A DNA stretch of 64,000 nt from Microbacterium murale (GTDB lineage: Bacteria > Actinomycetota > Actinomycetes > Actinomycetales > Microbacteriaceae): the NCBI RefSeq assembly GCF_030815955.1, contig NZ_JAUSXK010000001.1:1302001-1366000 (forward strand), written 5' to 3'. The translations under genes were made by a program, and so were the position numbers. Position 1 is the first letter of the stretch. The number at the start of each line of letters is the position of its first letter. Below are positions 42,786 to 49,860 of this stretch, in pieces. The notes under the pieces are model-generated. The model ran no database searches. It saw only the letters and a program-made list of their open reading frames with translations, and was not told the DNA's origin.

Positions 42786-43988
42786 CTAGGAGTGCGTTTC
42801 GGCCGGGGTGCGGTTCGAGAGACCGAACAGCGCGGCACCCGCCACCAGGGCGGCGGCGCCGAGACCGTACGATGGCTCCACGCCGATGCTGTCGACGAGC
42901 ACGCCGCCCACGCCCGCAGCGACCATGATCGCGCCCTGGAACCCGACGACGACGAGGCTGCCTCCGGCTTCCAGGCGATCAGGCATCCGGTGCCCGACCC
43001 ACGTGTTGACGACGATCAGCCAGGAGGCGAAGAAGAAGCCCCAGACGAATACGGCGATTCCGACGCCGACGATGGAGCCGGACAGCACGATGGTCGCTCC
43101 GACGGCCACCGCGATCACGGCGGGACCGAGCACGGCGAAGAGTCGGAACGAGCGGTCGATGATCACGCCGATGGTTATGGTGCCGATCAGCCCGCCGACA
43201 CCGAAGAGTGCGAGCAGCACCACGATCGTGCTCGCGTCGACGTCCGGCATCCGCTCCAGCGCGAGTCGGATGTACGTGTAGGCGAGGAAGTGCCCGAGCA
43301 CCACCAGGACGTGCCCCGAGAGTCCGAGACCGACACCGGGGCGACGGATCGTGTCGATGAGAAGTCTGAAACTGGAGACCTGCGCGGCGGGGACCTGCGG
43401 GAGCAGAGCGCGCAGGGCGATCGCGAGGAGCCCGGTGGCGATGCCGGCGAGCGCGAACACGCCGCGCCAGTCCATGATCTCGCTCAGCAGAACACCGACC
43501 GGAACTCCCGCGACGGTGGCCAACGATGTGCCGGCCGAGGTGAACATGACGGCACGACCGATGCGCTCCGGTCCAGCGATCCGCATGGCGACCGTGATCG
43601 ACATCGCCCAGAACGTGCTCAGCGCCGCACCGAGCAGGAAACGGGCGAGGAGGATGATGATCAGGTTCGGCGAGATCGCGACCACGAGATTCGACACCGC
43701 AGCGGCGAGCGCCATCCACACCAGCAGAGTGCGGCGATCGAGGTGCGGGAACACCATCCCCACAGTCGGCGCGACGATGAAACCGACGAGCGCGGTGACC
43801 GTCACCGTCTGCCCAGCCTGGCCCGGTGTGATGCCGAGGCCGTCTGCCATCTCCGTGAGGATGCCGTTGGGGAGGAATTCGGCTGTGACGAGCAGGAAGC
43901 TCAGCAGCATCATGACGATCAGTGCGCCGTACCGGATGCGGTCGCCGTGCGTCTCTGATGCAAGAGGTGTGGAGGCAGTCGTGGTCAT
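42786..43988 (-). CDS. MFS efflux transporter (DHA1, AraJ/Cmr-like)
   Basis: The 400-residue protein has 12 predicted membrane helices. It carries the conserved loop after helix 2-3 (VGMVFPHLDRRTLLVWM) and the repeated 6+6 pattern of drug:H+ antiporter family 1. The N-terminal part ILTEMADGLGITPGQAGQTVTVTALVGFIVAPTVG is typical of AraJ/CmlR-type exporters. The ATG at 43988 was chosen because the frame extends far upstream without any coding homology. Substrate is unknown. Confidence 0.88.
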   Translation of the reverse strand: MTTTASTPLASETHGDRIRYGALIVMMLLSFLLVTAEFLPNGILTEMADGLGITPGQAGQTVTVTALVGFIVAPTVGMVFPHLDRRTLLVWMALAAAVSNLVVAISPNLIIILLARFLLGAALSTFWAMSITVAMRIAGPERIGRAVMFTSAGTSLATVAGVPVGVLLSEIMDWRGVFALAGIATGLLAIALRALLPQVPAAQVSSFRLLIDTIRRPGVGLGLSGHVLVVLGHFLAYTYIRLALERMPDVDASTIVVLLALFGVGGLIGTITIGVIIDRSFRLFAVLGPAVIAVAVGATIVLSGSIVGVGIAVFVWGFFFASWLIVVNTWVGHRMPDRLEAGGSLVVVGFQGAIMVAAGVGGVLVDSIGVEPSYGLGAAALVAGAALFGLSNRTPAETHS

Positions 43989-44101
43989 GTTCCAAGACTC
44001 GCAGCATCGGCCGACCGGCGCCCGACCGTGCGTCCGCAGCATCCGATCATTCGTCCGCTGGCTTGGCGTCATGGATTCGCAGCACGGAATGAACGAATCA
44101 C

Positions 44102-44130
44102 GTGACATCAGCGCACCCTCGCGGTAATGT
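44102..44130 (+). promoter_or_regulatory. Promoter of the RIO-kinase leader transcript
   Basis: GTGACA (44102-44107) and TAATGT (44125-44130) are 17 nt apart. The predicted start near 44137 coincides with the hairpin CCGGGG-TCG-CCCCGG (44140-44154). This leaves a leader of about 140 nt before the kinase gene, containing one small ORF. Confidence 0.6.
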
Positions 44131-44139
44131 CTGAGGGCA

Positions 44140-44154
44140 CCGGGGTCGCCCCGG
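44140..44154 (+). other. 5' leader hairpin upstream of the small ORF
   Basis: CCGGGG and CCCCGG pair perfectly with a 3-nt loop right at the predicted 5' end of the transcript. A 5'-terminal stem often protects mRNA from decay. It could also act with the small ORF at 44181 in attenuation, but no alternative structure is obvious. Confidence 0.4.
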
Positions 44155-44180
44155 GAAGAACCGAGCGGAAGGAGCCGGAG

Positions 44181-44243
44181 ATGTCCACTGTCTTCGTCGT
44201 GCCTCTCGCCGACATCCTTCCCCTCGAGGCCGCTCGCTCCTGA
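44181..44243 (+). CDS. 20-residue leader peptide ORF upstream of the RIO kinase
   Basis: This ORF encodes MSTVFVVPLADILPLEAARS. AAGGAGCCGGAG directly precedes the ATG, a better ribosome site than that of the kinase itself. It lies in the leader between the promoter (44102-44130) and the kinase GTG at 44277, with 33 nt between its stop and that GTG. It may be a regulatory upstream ORF or a small hydrophobic peptide in its own right. No family is recognised, and it is too short to judge codon bias. Confidence 0.45.
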   Translation: MSTVFVVPLADILPLEAARS

Positions 44244-44276
44244 TCCGCGCGTGGTCTCCCTTCCGGAGCAACCACC

Positions 44277-45140
44277 GTGAATGATCCTTTCGCGTCGTTC
44301 GACGCATCCCTCTCCTTCGACGAACTCCCCTATACCGAACTCTCCTTCGCCGACGTCGAACCCGGCGACGGCCAGCGCTGGTCGACGTGGCCGGCCATCA
44401 CCCCTTCCGAACGCGGTCCCGAGCCGTGGCCCGCATGGGTCGTGACCTCGGCTGGCGCGCTCGACACCGAACTCGGCATCCTCAAGACCGGCAAAGAGGC
44501 CGACGTGTTCCTGATCGAGCGCGCTGTGCCGGATGATCCGGCGCAGCGCACGCTGCTGGCGGCGAAGCGCTACCGGAGCGAGGAGCACCGCAGCTTCCAC
44601 CGATCGACGGCGTACACCGAGGGTCGTCGGGTGCAGAACTCTCGTGACGCGCGTGCCCTCGCGAAGAAGTCCACCTTCGGGCGGGAGGTCGCCGCGGCCG
44701 AATGGTCGTTCGCCGAGTTCAATGCGCTGAGCCGGATGTGGGAGCTCGGCGCTCCTGTGCCCTACCCCGTGCAGGTCAGCGGCACGGAGGTGCTGATGGA
44801 ATTCATCGGAACGGAGGCCACAGCAGCGCCCCGACTCGCACAGGAGCGCGGCGACCGTCGGGCTCTCGCCGACTACTACGCCCAGATCGTCGACATCATG
44901 CGCATCTTCGCGGCAGCAGGGTTCGCCCACGGCGACCTCTCCCCGTACAACCTCCTCGTTCACGAGGGGCGGGTGCGCGTGATCGACCTGCCGCAGATCG
45001 TCGACATCATCGCGAACCCGCAGGGCCTCGACCTGCTGCATCGGGACTGCGTGAACGTCTGCGACTGGTTCACGAGGCACCGGGTGGCGTGTGATGCGGA
45101 GGGGCTGTTCGCCGAACTGGTGGCGTCGTCGTACGCGTGA
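44277..45140 (+). CDS. RIO1-family kinase-like protein
   Basis: The 287-residue protein has RIO kinase landmarks. GILKTGKEADVFLIER contains the nucleotide loop, and LLAAKRYR the ATP-binding Lys. FAHGDLSPYNLLVHEGRVRVIDLPQIVDI holds the catalytic Asp of HGDLSxYN and the IDLPQ metal-binding motif in place of DFG. Bacterial RIO proteins are poorly characterised serine kinases or ATPases. The GTG start has a modest GGAG about 10 nt upstream. It follows a leader with a hairpin and a small ORF. Confidence 0.9.
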   Translation: MNDPFASFDASLSFDELPYTELSFADVEPGDGQRWSTWPAITPSERGPEPWPAWVVTSAGALDTELGILKTGKEADVFLIERAVPDDPAQRTLLAAKRYRSEEHRSFHRSTAYTEGRRVQNSRDARALAKKSTFGREVAAAEWSFAEFNALSRMWELGAPVPYPVQVSGTEVLMEFIGTEATAAPRLAQERGDRRALADYYAQIVDIMRIFAAAGFAHGDLSPYNLLVHEGRVRVIDLPQIVDIIANPQGLDLLHRDCVNVCDWFTRHRVACDAEGLFAELVASSYA

Positions 45141-45216
45141 GCGGCGGTGCCGCTTCGAGAACTTCGACGCGGCGCGCCGCTACCTCTCGTTCACCGGATC
45201 CCGCCAGACTTCGACC

Positions 45217-46587
45217 ATGAGCGCTTCCACACCGAAGGCCGAAGACATCGAACGCCCCGCCCGCAGTCGCGGTGTTCTCGCCTGGGCGCTGTGGGACTGG
45301 GGATCCGCCGCATTCAACGCGGTCGTCACGACCTTCGTGTTCAGCACGTTCCTGGCGAGCCAGTTGTTCGTCGATCCCGAGATCGTGGCGGCTGCTGCTG
45401 GAGATGCGAAAGACCCGACACTCGTGGCTGCGCTCGCGGGGAACGCCAGCCTGGTCGGCTGGGCACTCGCGATCGCCGGGGTCCTCATCGCCGTGCTCGC
45501 CCCGGTCCTGGGCCAGCGTTCCGACGGAACCGGACGCCGCAAGCTCTGGCTCGGCATCAACACGGGCATCGTTGTACTCGCCATGGCAGCGATGGTCTTC
45601 GTCGTCGGCGCTCCCGAATACCTCATCCTCGGCGCGACCCTGCTCGCCGTCGGCAACATATTCTTCGAGTTCGCGGGAGTCAACTACAACGCCATGCTCG
45701 TGCAGGTCTCCACGAAGGAGAACATGGGCCGGGTCTCCGGTTTCGGCTGGGGCATGGGATACGTCGGCGGCATCGTGCTGCTGGTCATTCTGCTCGTCGG
45801 CTTCATCGGTCTGGTCTCGAGCCCGGGCCCGCTCGGGATCACGACGGACGGTGGCCTTCACATCCGTCTCGCGGTACTCGCCTCCGCCGTCTGGTTCGGC
45901 GTCTTCGCCATTCCGGTGCTGCTGCGCGTACCGGAGATCCCTGCCCGTGAGCGACAGAATCGAGTGGGGTTCTTCCGCTCGTACGCAATCCTCGGTGGCA
46001 CGATCGCGAAGCTGTGGCGAGGGAATCGGCAGGTGCTCATGTTCCTGCTCGCGAGCGCAGTCTTCCGCGACGGACTTGCCGGTGTCTTCACCTTCGGCGC
46101 GATCATCGCCGCACAGGTCTTCGGTTTCTCCAGCTCGCAGGTGCTCTACTTCGCCGTCGCCGCCAACGTGGTCGCGGGTATCAGCACGATCATCGCCGGC
46201 CGCCTCGACGATGCGTTCGGTCCTAAGCGAGTGATCATGACCTCCCTCATCGGACTCGTCGTCGCCGGCACCGCCGTGCTGTTCATCGGCGACGCGCAGG
46301 TGGGCTTCTGGATCGCCGGACTCATCCTGTGCATGTTCGTCGGACCCGTGCAGTCCGCGAGCCGGTCGATGCTCGCGCGCATCACTCCGGAAGGACGTGA
46401 GGGCGAGATCTTCGGACTGTACGCGACCACGGGCCGCGCTGTGTCATTCCTCGCCCCGACCCTGTTCGCCCTGTTCGTCGGCCTCAGCGGTGACACCCGC
46501 CTCGGCATACTCGGCATCGTGCTCGTCCTGCTCGTCGGACTGGTGCTGATGATCCCGGTCAAGGCGAAGCAAGCCGTCATCGAATAG
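45217..46587 (+). CDS. Atg22-like (UMF1-type) MFS transporter
   Basis: The 456-residue protein has 12 predicted membrane helices. The N-terminal SRGVLAWALWDWGSAAFNAVVTTFVFSTFLAS is the hallmark of the vacuole effluxer Atg22-like MFS subfamily. FGWGMGYVGGIVLL and FGLYATTGRAVSFLAPTLF are further conserved segments. Amino-acid or related export is the nearest known activity; the substrate is open. The ATG at 45217 was chosen by the family N-terminus. The gene follows the kinase gene after 76 nt on the same strand. Confidence 0.85.
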   Translation: MSASTPKAEDIERPARSRGVLAWALWDWGSAAFNAVVTTFVFSTFLASQLFVDPEIVAAAAGDAKDPTLVAALAGNASLVGWALAIAGVLIAVLAPVLGQRSDGTGRRKLWLGINTGIVVLAMAAMVFVVGAPEYLILGATLLAVGNIFFEFAGVNYNAMLVQVSTKENMGRVSGFGWGMGYVGGIVLLVILLVGFIGLVSSPGPLGITTDGGLHIRLAVLASAVWFGVFAIPVLLRVPEIPARERQNRVGFFRSYAILGGTIAKLWRGNRQVLMFLLASAVFRDGLAGVFTFGAIIAAQVFGFSSSQVLYFAVAANVVAGISTIIAGRLDDAFGPKRVIMTSLIGLVVAGTAVLFIGDAQVGFWIAGLILCMFVGPVQSASRSMLARITPEGREGEIFGLYATTGRAVSFLAPTLFALFVGLSGDTRLGILGIVLVLLVGLVLMIPVKAKQAVIE

Positions 46588-46603
46588 GGACCGCACTTCC
46601 GAT

Positions 46604-47161
46604 TCAACTCCCCCAGTTGTCGGCGAGCTTGCTCAGCAGCCTGGCGAGCTCGCGGCTCTCCTCTTCGGTGAACGACTCGAGAGCCTTCGTCAGCACCTCG
46701 CGCCGCTCGCCGCGCATGCCGCGAGCGATCTTCCGACCGGCGTCCGTGAGGGCGATGCGCGTGCGCCGTGCGTCGTCGGGGTCGGCCTCCCGCTGCACGA
46801 GTCCGCGTTGAACGCCCTGCTGCACGAGTCGTGAGGCGCGCGGCTGATCGACGCCGACGGCCTCGCCGAGTGCGCTGACGCTCAGCGGTTCGGATGCTGT
46901 GGCCAGGGCCTCCAGCATCCGCATCCACGCCGGTCCTCCCAGGCGCCCGCCAGGTCCGCCGGCCCACGGCGGAGGCACGATCCCGCGGCGGCCGAGCGGC
47001 GGGTGTTCGCCGAGCCCATGGCCATGCCCGTGGTGGTCCCCCGTGAAATCGCCGCGCATCCCATGCGGGCCGCCGCGCCCTGGGCCGTGCGGTCGCCGTC
47101 CGCGCAGGCGCGACAGAGCTTGCGCGATGATCTCGGCCGGATCGGGATTGTCAGTGCTCAC
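46604..47161 (-). CDS. MarR-family regulator with His/Gly-rich segment
   Basis: The 185-residue protein has a low-complexity N-terminal part (about 20-60) rich in His, Gly, Arg and Pro (GDHHGHGHGLGEHPPLG), then a winged-helix MarR domain (LSVSALGEAVGVDQPRASRLVQQGVQRGLVQREADPDDARRTRIALTDAGRK). The GTG at 47161 is favoured because TAAAAT lies exactly 7 nt upstream, a leaderless arrangement; the frame reads on to 47209 but that part lies inside the operator palindrome. The His-rich segment suggests metal sensing or binding. It is divergent from a second MarR-type gene. Confidence 0.85.
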   Translation of the reverse strand: MSTDNPDPAEIIAQALSRLRGRRPHGPGRGGPHGMRGDFTGDHHGHGHGLGEHPPLGRRGIVPPPWAGGPGGRLGGPAWMRMLEALATASEPLSVSALGEAVGVDQPRASRLVQQGVQRGLVQREADPDDARRTRIALTDAGRKIARGMRGERREVLTKALESFTEEESRELARLLSKLADNWGS

Positions 47162-47168
47162 GCATCTG

Positions 47169-47209
47169 ATTTTACATGCGACTTGACATGTATTCGAATT
47201 GCATGTCAA
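47169..47209. promoter_or_regulatory. Large palindromic operator and promoter between two MarR genes
   Basis: A 27-nt inverted repeat covers 47183-47209: arms TTGACATG and CATGTCAA around a near-symmetric centre with TTCGAA. Each arm also contains a TTGACA-type -35 box, one per strand. On the minus strand TAAAAT (47169-47174) lies 7 nt before the GTG at 47161. The position between the two divergent genes fits joint autoregulation by one or both MarR proteins. Confidence 0.7.
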
Positions 47210-47250
47210 ACTACATATACATGCACAGTTACAAGCAAAGGATTCATCCC

Positions 47251-48093
47251 ATGAACACCATCAACACCGATGAGACATCCCGCCCATTCGGATTCTGGCT
47301 CAAGGCCGTCGACCGCCTCATGGCGGTGGAGTTCGCCAACGCTTTCGAGTCCGAGGGCATCACGCGCCGCGAATGGCGCCTCTTGAACGTCATCGACGGC
47401 ACGATGCCGGCCGGCCGGCCGAAGAGCGATCGTCCGCTGCCCGCACATAAGCTGACGCGGCTGATCGAGCTCGGCTGGGTGACGGATGCCGAAGGCACCT
47501 GGACCCTGACCGACGAAGGCCGCACAGCCAAGGAGCGCCTCGGCAGCATCGTCGACGGCATCCGCGCGAAGGTCACCGACGCCGTTCCCGCCGACGACCT
47601 CGCCACCACCACGGTCACGCTCGAGCAGCTTGCCCGCGCGTTCGGCTGGGACGAGGAGACGCCGCTCCCACGCGGACGCGGACGCCGCGGCTTCGGCCCA
47701 TTCGGTTTCGGCGGACCCCGCGAGTTCGGACCGGACGGCTTCGGGCCGGACGGCTTCGGGCCGGACGGCTTCGGACCGCACGGCTTCGGACCGCACGGCT
47801 TCGGCCCTCGCCGATTCGGACCCCACGGGTTCGACACGCACGGCTTCCGTCAGCGGCATTTCGACCACGAGGGCCACGGCGCTCCCGAGCGCGACCGGCA
47901 CGAGCACAGCCAGCACGGCGAACATCCGTTCAGCCACGACGCCGACCGCGGACACCGCGGCGGCCGCCAAGTCCACGAGGGTCACGGGCACCGAGGCCAC
48001 GGCCGCGGTCGTGCGCACTTCGCACACTTCGTGCAGGGCTCCTACGAGCGCGGCTTCGACGCCGGATTCACCCGCGGCCGCGATGCGCAGTGA
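47251..48093 (+). CDS. MarR-like winged-helix protein with GFGPD/H repeats and His-rich tail
   Basis: The 280-residue protein has an N-terminal winged-helix-like part (FWLKAVDRLMAVEFANAFESEGITRREWRLLNVIDG, LTRLIELGWVTDAEGTWTLTDEGR). The rest is low complexity: about eight FGPDG/FGPHG pentapeptides (about 155-200), then a His/Arg/Gly-rich tail with GHGHRGHGRGRAHFAHF. The ATG at 47251 follows AAAGGA; an upstream ATG at 47176 lies inside the operator. Metal binding by the His-rich tail is inferred. A phase-separating or RNA/DNA-binding role of the repeat region is an alternative. Confidence 0.75.
   Translation: MNTINTDETSRPFGFWLKAVDRLMAVEFANAFESEGITRREWRLLNVIDGTMPAGRPKSDRPLPAHKLTRLIELGWVTDAEGTWTLTDEGRTAKERLGSIVDGIRAKVTDAVPADDLATTTVTLEQLARAFGWDEETPLPRGRGRRGFGPFGFGGPREFGPDGFGPDGFGPDGFGPHGFGPHGFGPRRFGPHGFDTHGFRQRHFDHEGHGAPERDRHEHSQHGEHPFSHDADRGHRGGRQVHEGHGHRGHGRGRAHFAHFVQGSYERGFDAGFTRGRDAQ
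47725..47845 (+). repeat. 15-nt tandem repeat encoding FGP(D/H)G units
   Basis: Units of 15 nt with the core GGCTTCGGACCGCAC or close variants follow one another in frame, about eight copies. The first copies (GGCTTCGGGCCGGAC) are nearly identical in DNA, so recent slippage or unequal exchange is likely, while later copies have drifted. Confidence 0.75.
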
Positions 48094-48104
48094 ACTCTGA
48101 GCAT

Positions 48105-48158
48105 GAAAGAAGAATAACGCGGGTTGTGAGCAATCTTCACCCGCCCTTTTCTTCTTTC
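48105..48158 (+). terminator. Long hairpin terminator after the GFGPD-repeat gene
   Basis: GAAAGAAGAA (48105-48114) pairs with TTCTTCTTTC (48149-48158), enclosing an inner stem GCGGGT (48119-48124) with ACCCGC (48139-48144). It lies just past the stop at 48093 and probably ends that transcript. Confidence 0.6.
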
Positions 48159-48184
48159 ACCCGGCCTGCACTCCCCAGTTTCAC

Positions 48185-48214
48185 CGATGGCGGATGCTTC
48201 GGCATCCGCCATCG
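48185..48214 (-). terminator. UUCG-tetraloop terminator hairpin at the TetR gene end
   Basis: CGATGGCGGATGC (48185-48197) and GCATCCGCCATCG (48202-48214) form a perfect 13-bp stem capped by TTCG, an exceptionally stable RNA tetraloop on the plus strand (CGAA on the minus strand). It abuts the TetR stop codon at 48215 and sits between convergent genes, so it may act in both directions. No strong T tract follows on either side. Confidence 0.65.
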
Positions 48215-48868
48215 TCATTTCTCGAGTGCGACGACCAGATCTCTCGCGGCGCCGGCAGCGATGAGTCGTTCCGTCATCGCTGCTGCTGCCAGCACGTACG
48301 GACGGTCGTCATCCATGAGCAGCGAGCGCGAGTTGGACTCCTCGTACAGAGCGATCAGATGGAACGCGAGCACCTCTGCACCCACCTCATCGATCGCCAG
48401 CTCGCCGGCATCGGCGGCGAAACGGACCTGCGCCTCGATGTAGTTGTACCAGTCGGTTGACGCGGCACGCACAGCGTCGCTCACCGCTCCCGGCTTGGAA
48501 TCGACATCGGCAGCCGTTGCTGCGAAGAAGCATCCGCCAGGGAAGACCCGATCGCGGGAGTAGGCCATCGCGCCACGCAGCAGGGCGACGAGACGCGGTA
48601 ATCCGCGCGGTTCTTCGCGTGCCGGAGTGATGATCCGGTCGATGAAGATCTCCCTGGCCGCGGCGATCGTGGCGAGCTGAAGCGCCTCTTTGCTGCCGAA
48701 CAGCGTGGCGATACTGCTCTTGCTGTGACCCGAGGATCCGGCCAGACGCCCGATCGTCAAGCCGTCGAGCCCCTCGACGGAGGCGAGGTCGGTCGCACTG
48801 GACAAGACGACGCGCCTCGTCGCGTCGCCGCGTGCGCGCCGCCCATCCTGAACGAGTTTCTCCGCCAT
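48215..48868 (-). CDS. TetR-family transcriptional regulator
   Basis: The 217-residue protein has an N-terminal TetR helix-turn-helix (LTIGRLAGSSGHSKSSIATLFGSKEALQLATI) and a C-terminal ligand-binding helical domain (FFAATAADVDSKPGAVSDAVRAASTDWYNYIEAQVRFA, the TetR_C type often seen with hydrolases). The ATG at 48868 follows TACACT by 6 nt (leaderless); the longer frame from 48940 would run through the operators. It is divergent from the hydrolase at 48961 and most likely binds the twin operators between them. Confidence 0.9.
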   Translation of the reverse strand: MAEKLVQDGRRARGDATRRVVLSSATDLASVEGLDGLTIGRLAGSSGHSKSSIATLFGSKEALQLATIAAAREIFIDRIITPAREEPRGLPRLVALLRGAMAYSRDRVFPGGCFFAATAADVDSKPGAVSDAVRAASTDWYNYIEAQVRFAADAGELAIDEVGAEVLAFHLIALYEESNSRSLLMDDDRPYVLAAAAMTERLIAAGAARDLVVALEK

Positions 48869-48878
48869 ACCCCTAGTG

Positions 48879-48919
48879 TACGCACGATCGTTCGTATACT
48901 CTACATACGATCGTACGTA
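48879..48919. promoter_or_regulatory. Twin TetR operators between regulator and hydrolase
   Basis: TACGCACGATCGTTCGTA (48879-48896) and TACATACGATCGTACGTA (48902-48919) are each symmetric at 16 of 18 positions, share the core ACGATCGT and are centred 23 bp apart. The first overlaps the regulator's -10 box TACACT (48875-48880). Between them lies a good plus-strand -10 box TATACT (48895-48900) for the hydrolase gene. The layout fits repression of both directions by two TetR dimers. Confidence 0.75.
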
Positions 48920-48960
48920 TTCATCGGCTCGGAAACCCATCAGCCCAGGAACGAGGAATC

Positions 48961-49860
48961 ATGTCTGCATCAGTGACCGCTCTGCGTCACAGCATCCGTC
49001 TCTCCGCCGCGATCTCGACGACGATCGCGGCTCGACTCGCCCTCAGTGCGTTCTTCCGACCGGGTCCGAAGATTGCGGTGCACGAAAGGGATGCGGCGAC
49101 CGATCTGGCCGGTCATCGTGAGTATCTGCGGATGCGAGGCCAGGACATCGCGACGTATCGATGGGGTACGGGACCGCGCACGGTGCTGCTGCTGCACGGA
49201 TGGCAGGGGCGGGCCTCGCAGCTCGCACCGCTCGTCCGCGAACTGGTCTCGTCGGGGTACCGGGTGGTGTCGTTCGACGCGCCCGCGCACGGCGCCTCAG
49301 ACGGTCGACGCGCCGACGTCACCGACTGGCTCGACGCGAGCGCCGAGCTCTCGCGCCGCTACGGCGGCTTCGAGGCCATCATCGGACACTGCTTCGGCGG
49401 TCTCGCCGGCCTGACCCTCGCGCGGGATGACGCGTCGATCCGATCGGTCGCGGTGATCGCCAGCGCGGCGAGCCCCACGGCCTTCCTGCAGGAGTTCAGC
49501 ACGATGCTCGAACTCGACGACGCGACACGTTCGGAATTCGAGCGGCTCTTCTACGCACGGCTGGACGACACCCCCGCCACGGCGATCGCGCACTATGACG
49601 CCGTCGCTCGCCCACTTCCGCACGCGACGGAGCTCCTCGTCATCCACGATCGGGAAGATCGCCGGATGCCGGATGCCGGATCTCTTCGCCTTCACGACGG
49701 GCACCGCGGACGGTCACGGCTCATCCGTACATCCGGGCTCGGGCATGCCAGGCTGCTCTCGGACGACGCCGTGCTCGATGCGGTCGTCGCGATGACGAAC
49801 GGCGGCGTGGATGCCGTCGATGGTCTGGAGGTATCGGCTCAGATCGGCAGCGCGAGGTAG
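48961..49860 (+). CDS. Alpha/beta hydrolase with Cys nucleophile
   Basis: The 299-residue protein has the oxyanion motif LLLHGWQGRASQL (77-89) and a nucleophile elbow IIGHCFGGLAG with Cys144 in place of Ser, as seen in dienelactone-hydrolase-like enzymes. SFDAPAHGASDG is the strand-4 motif. LVIHDREDRRMP and SGLGHARLL supply the acid and the catalytic His. A hydrophobic N-terminus (about 10-32) could associate with membrane. GAGGAAT precedes the ATG. It is presumably induced when the divergent TetR protein binds the hydrolase substrate. Its 3' end overlaps the next convergent gene by 22 nt. Confidence 0.85.
   Translation: MSASVTALRHSIRLSAAISTTIAARLALSAFFRPGPKIAVHERDAATDLAGHREYLRMRGQDIATYRWGTGPRTVLLLHGWQGRASQLAPLVRELVSSGYRVVSFDAPAHGASDGRRADVTDWLDASAELSRRYGGFEAIIGHCFGGLAGLTLARDDASIRSVAVIASAASPTAFLQEFSTMLELDDATRSEFERLFYARLDDTPATAIAHYDAVARPLPHATELLVIHDREDRRMPDAGSLRLHDGHRGRSRLIRTSGLGHARLLSDDAVLDAVVAMTNGGVDAVDGLEVSAQIGSAR

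Noticed and set aside
43989..45080. Long N-terminal extension of the MFS gene to 45080
   Set aside because: It is antisense to the RIO kinase gene and has no membrane or family features.
47725..47845. CRISPR-like array
   Set aside because: The repeats are 15-nt in-frame codon repeats without spacers, inside a coding region.
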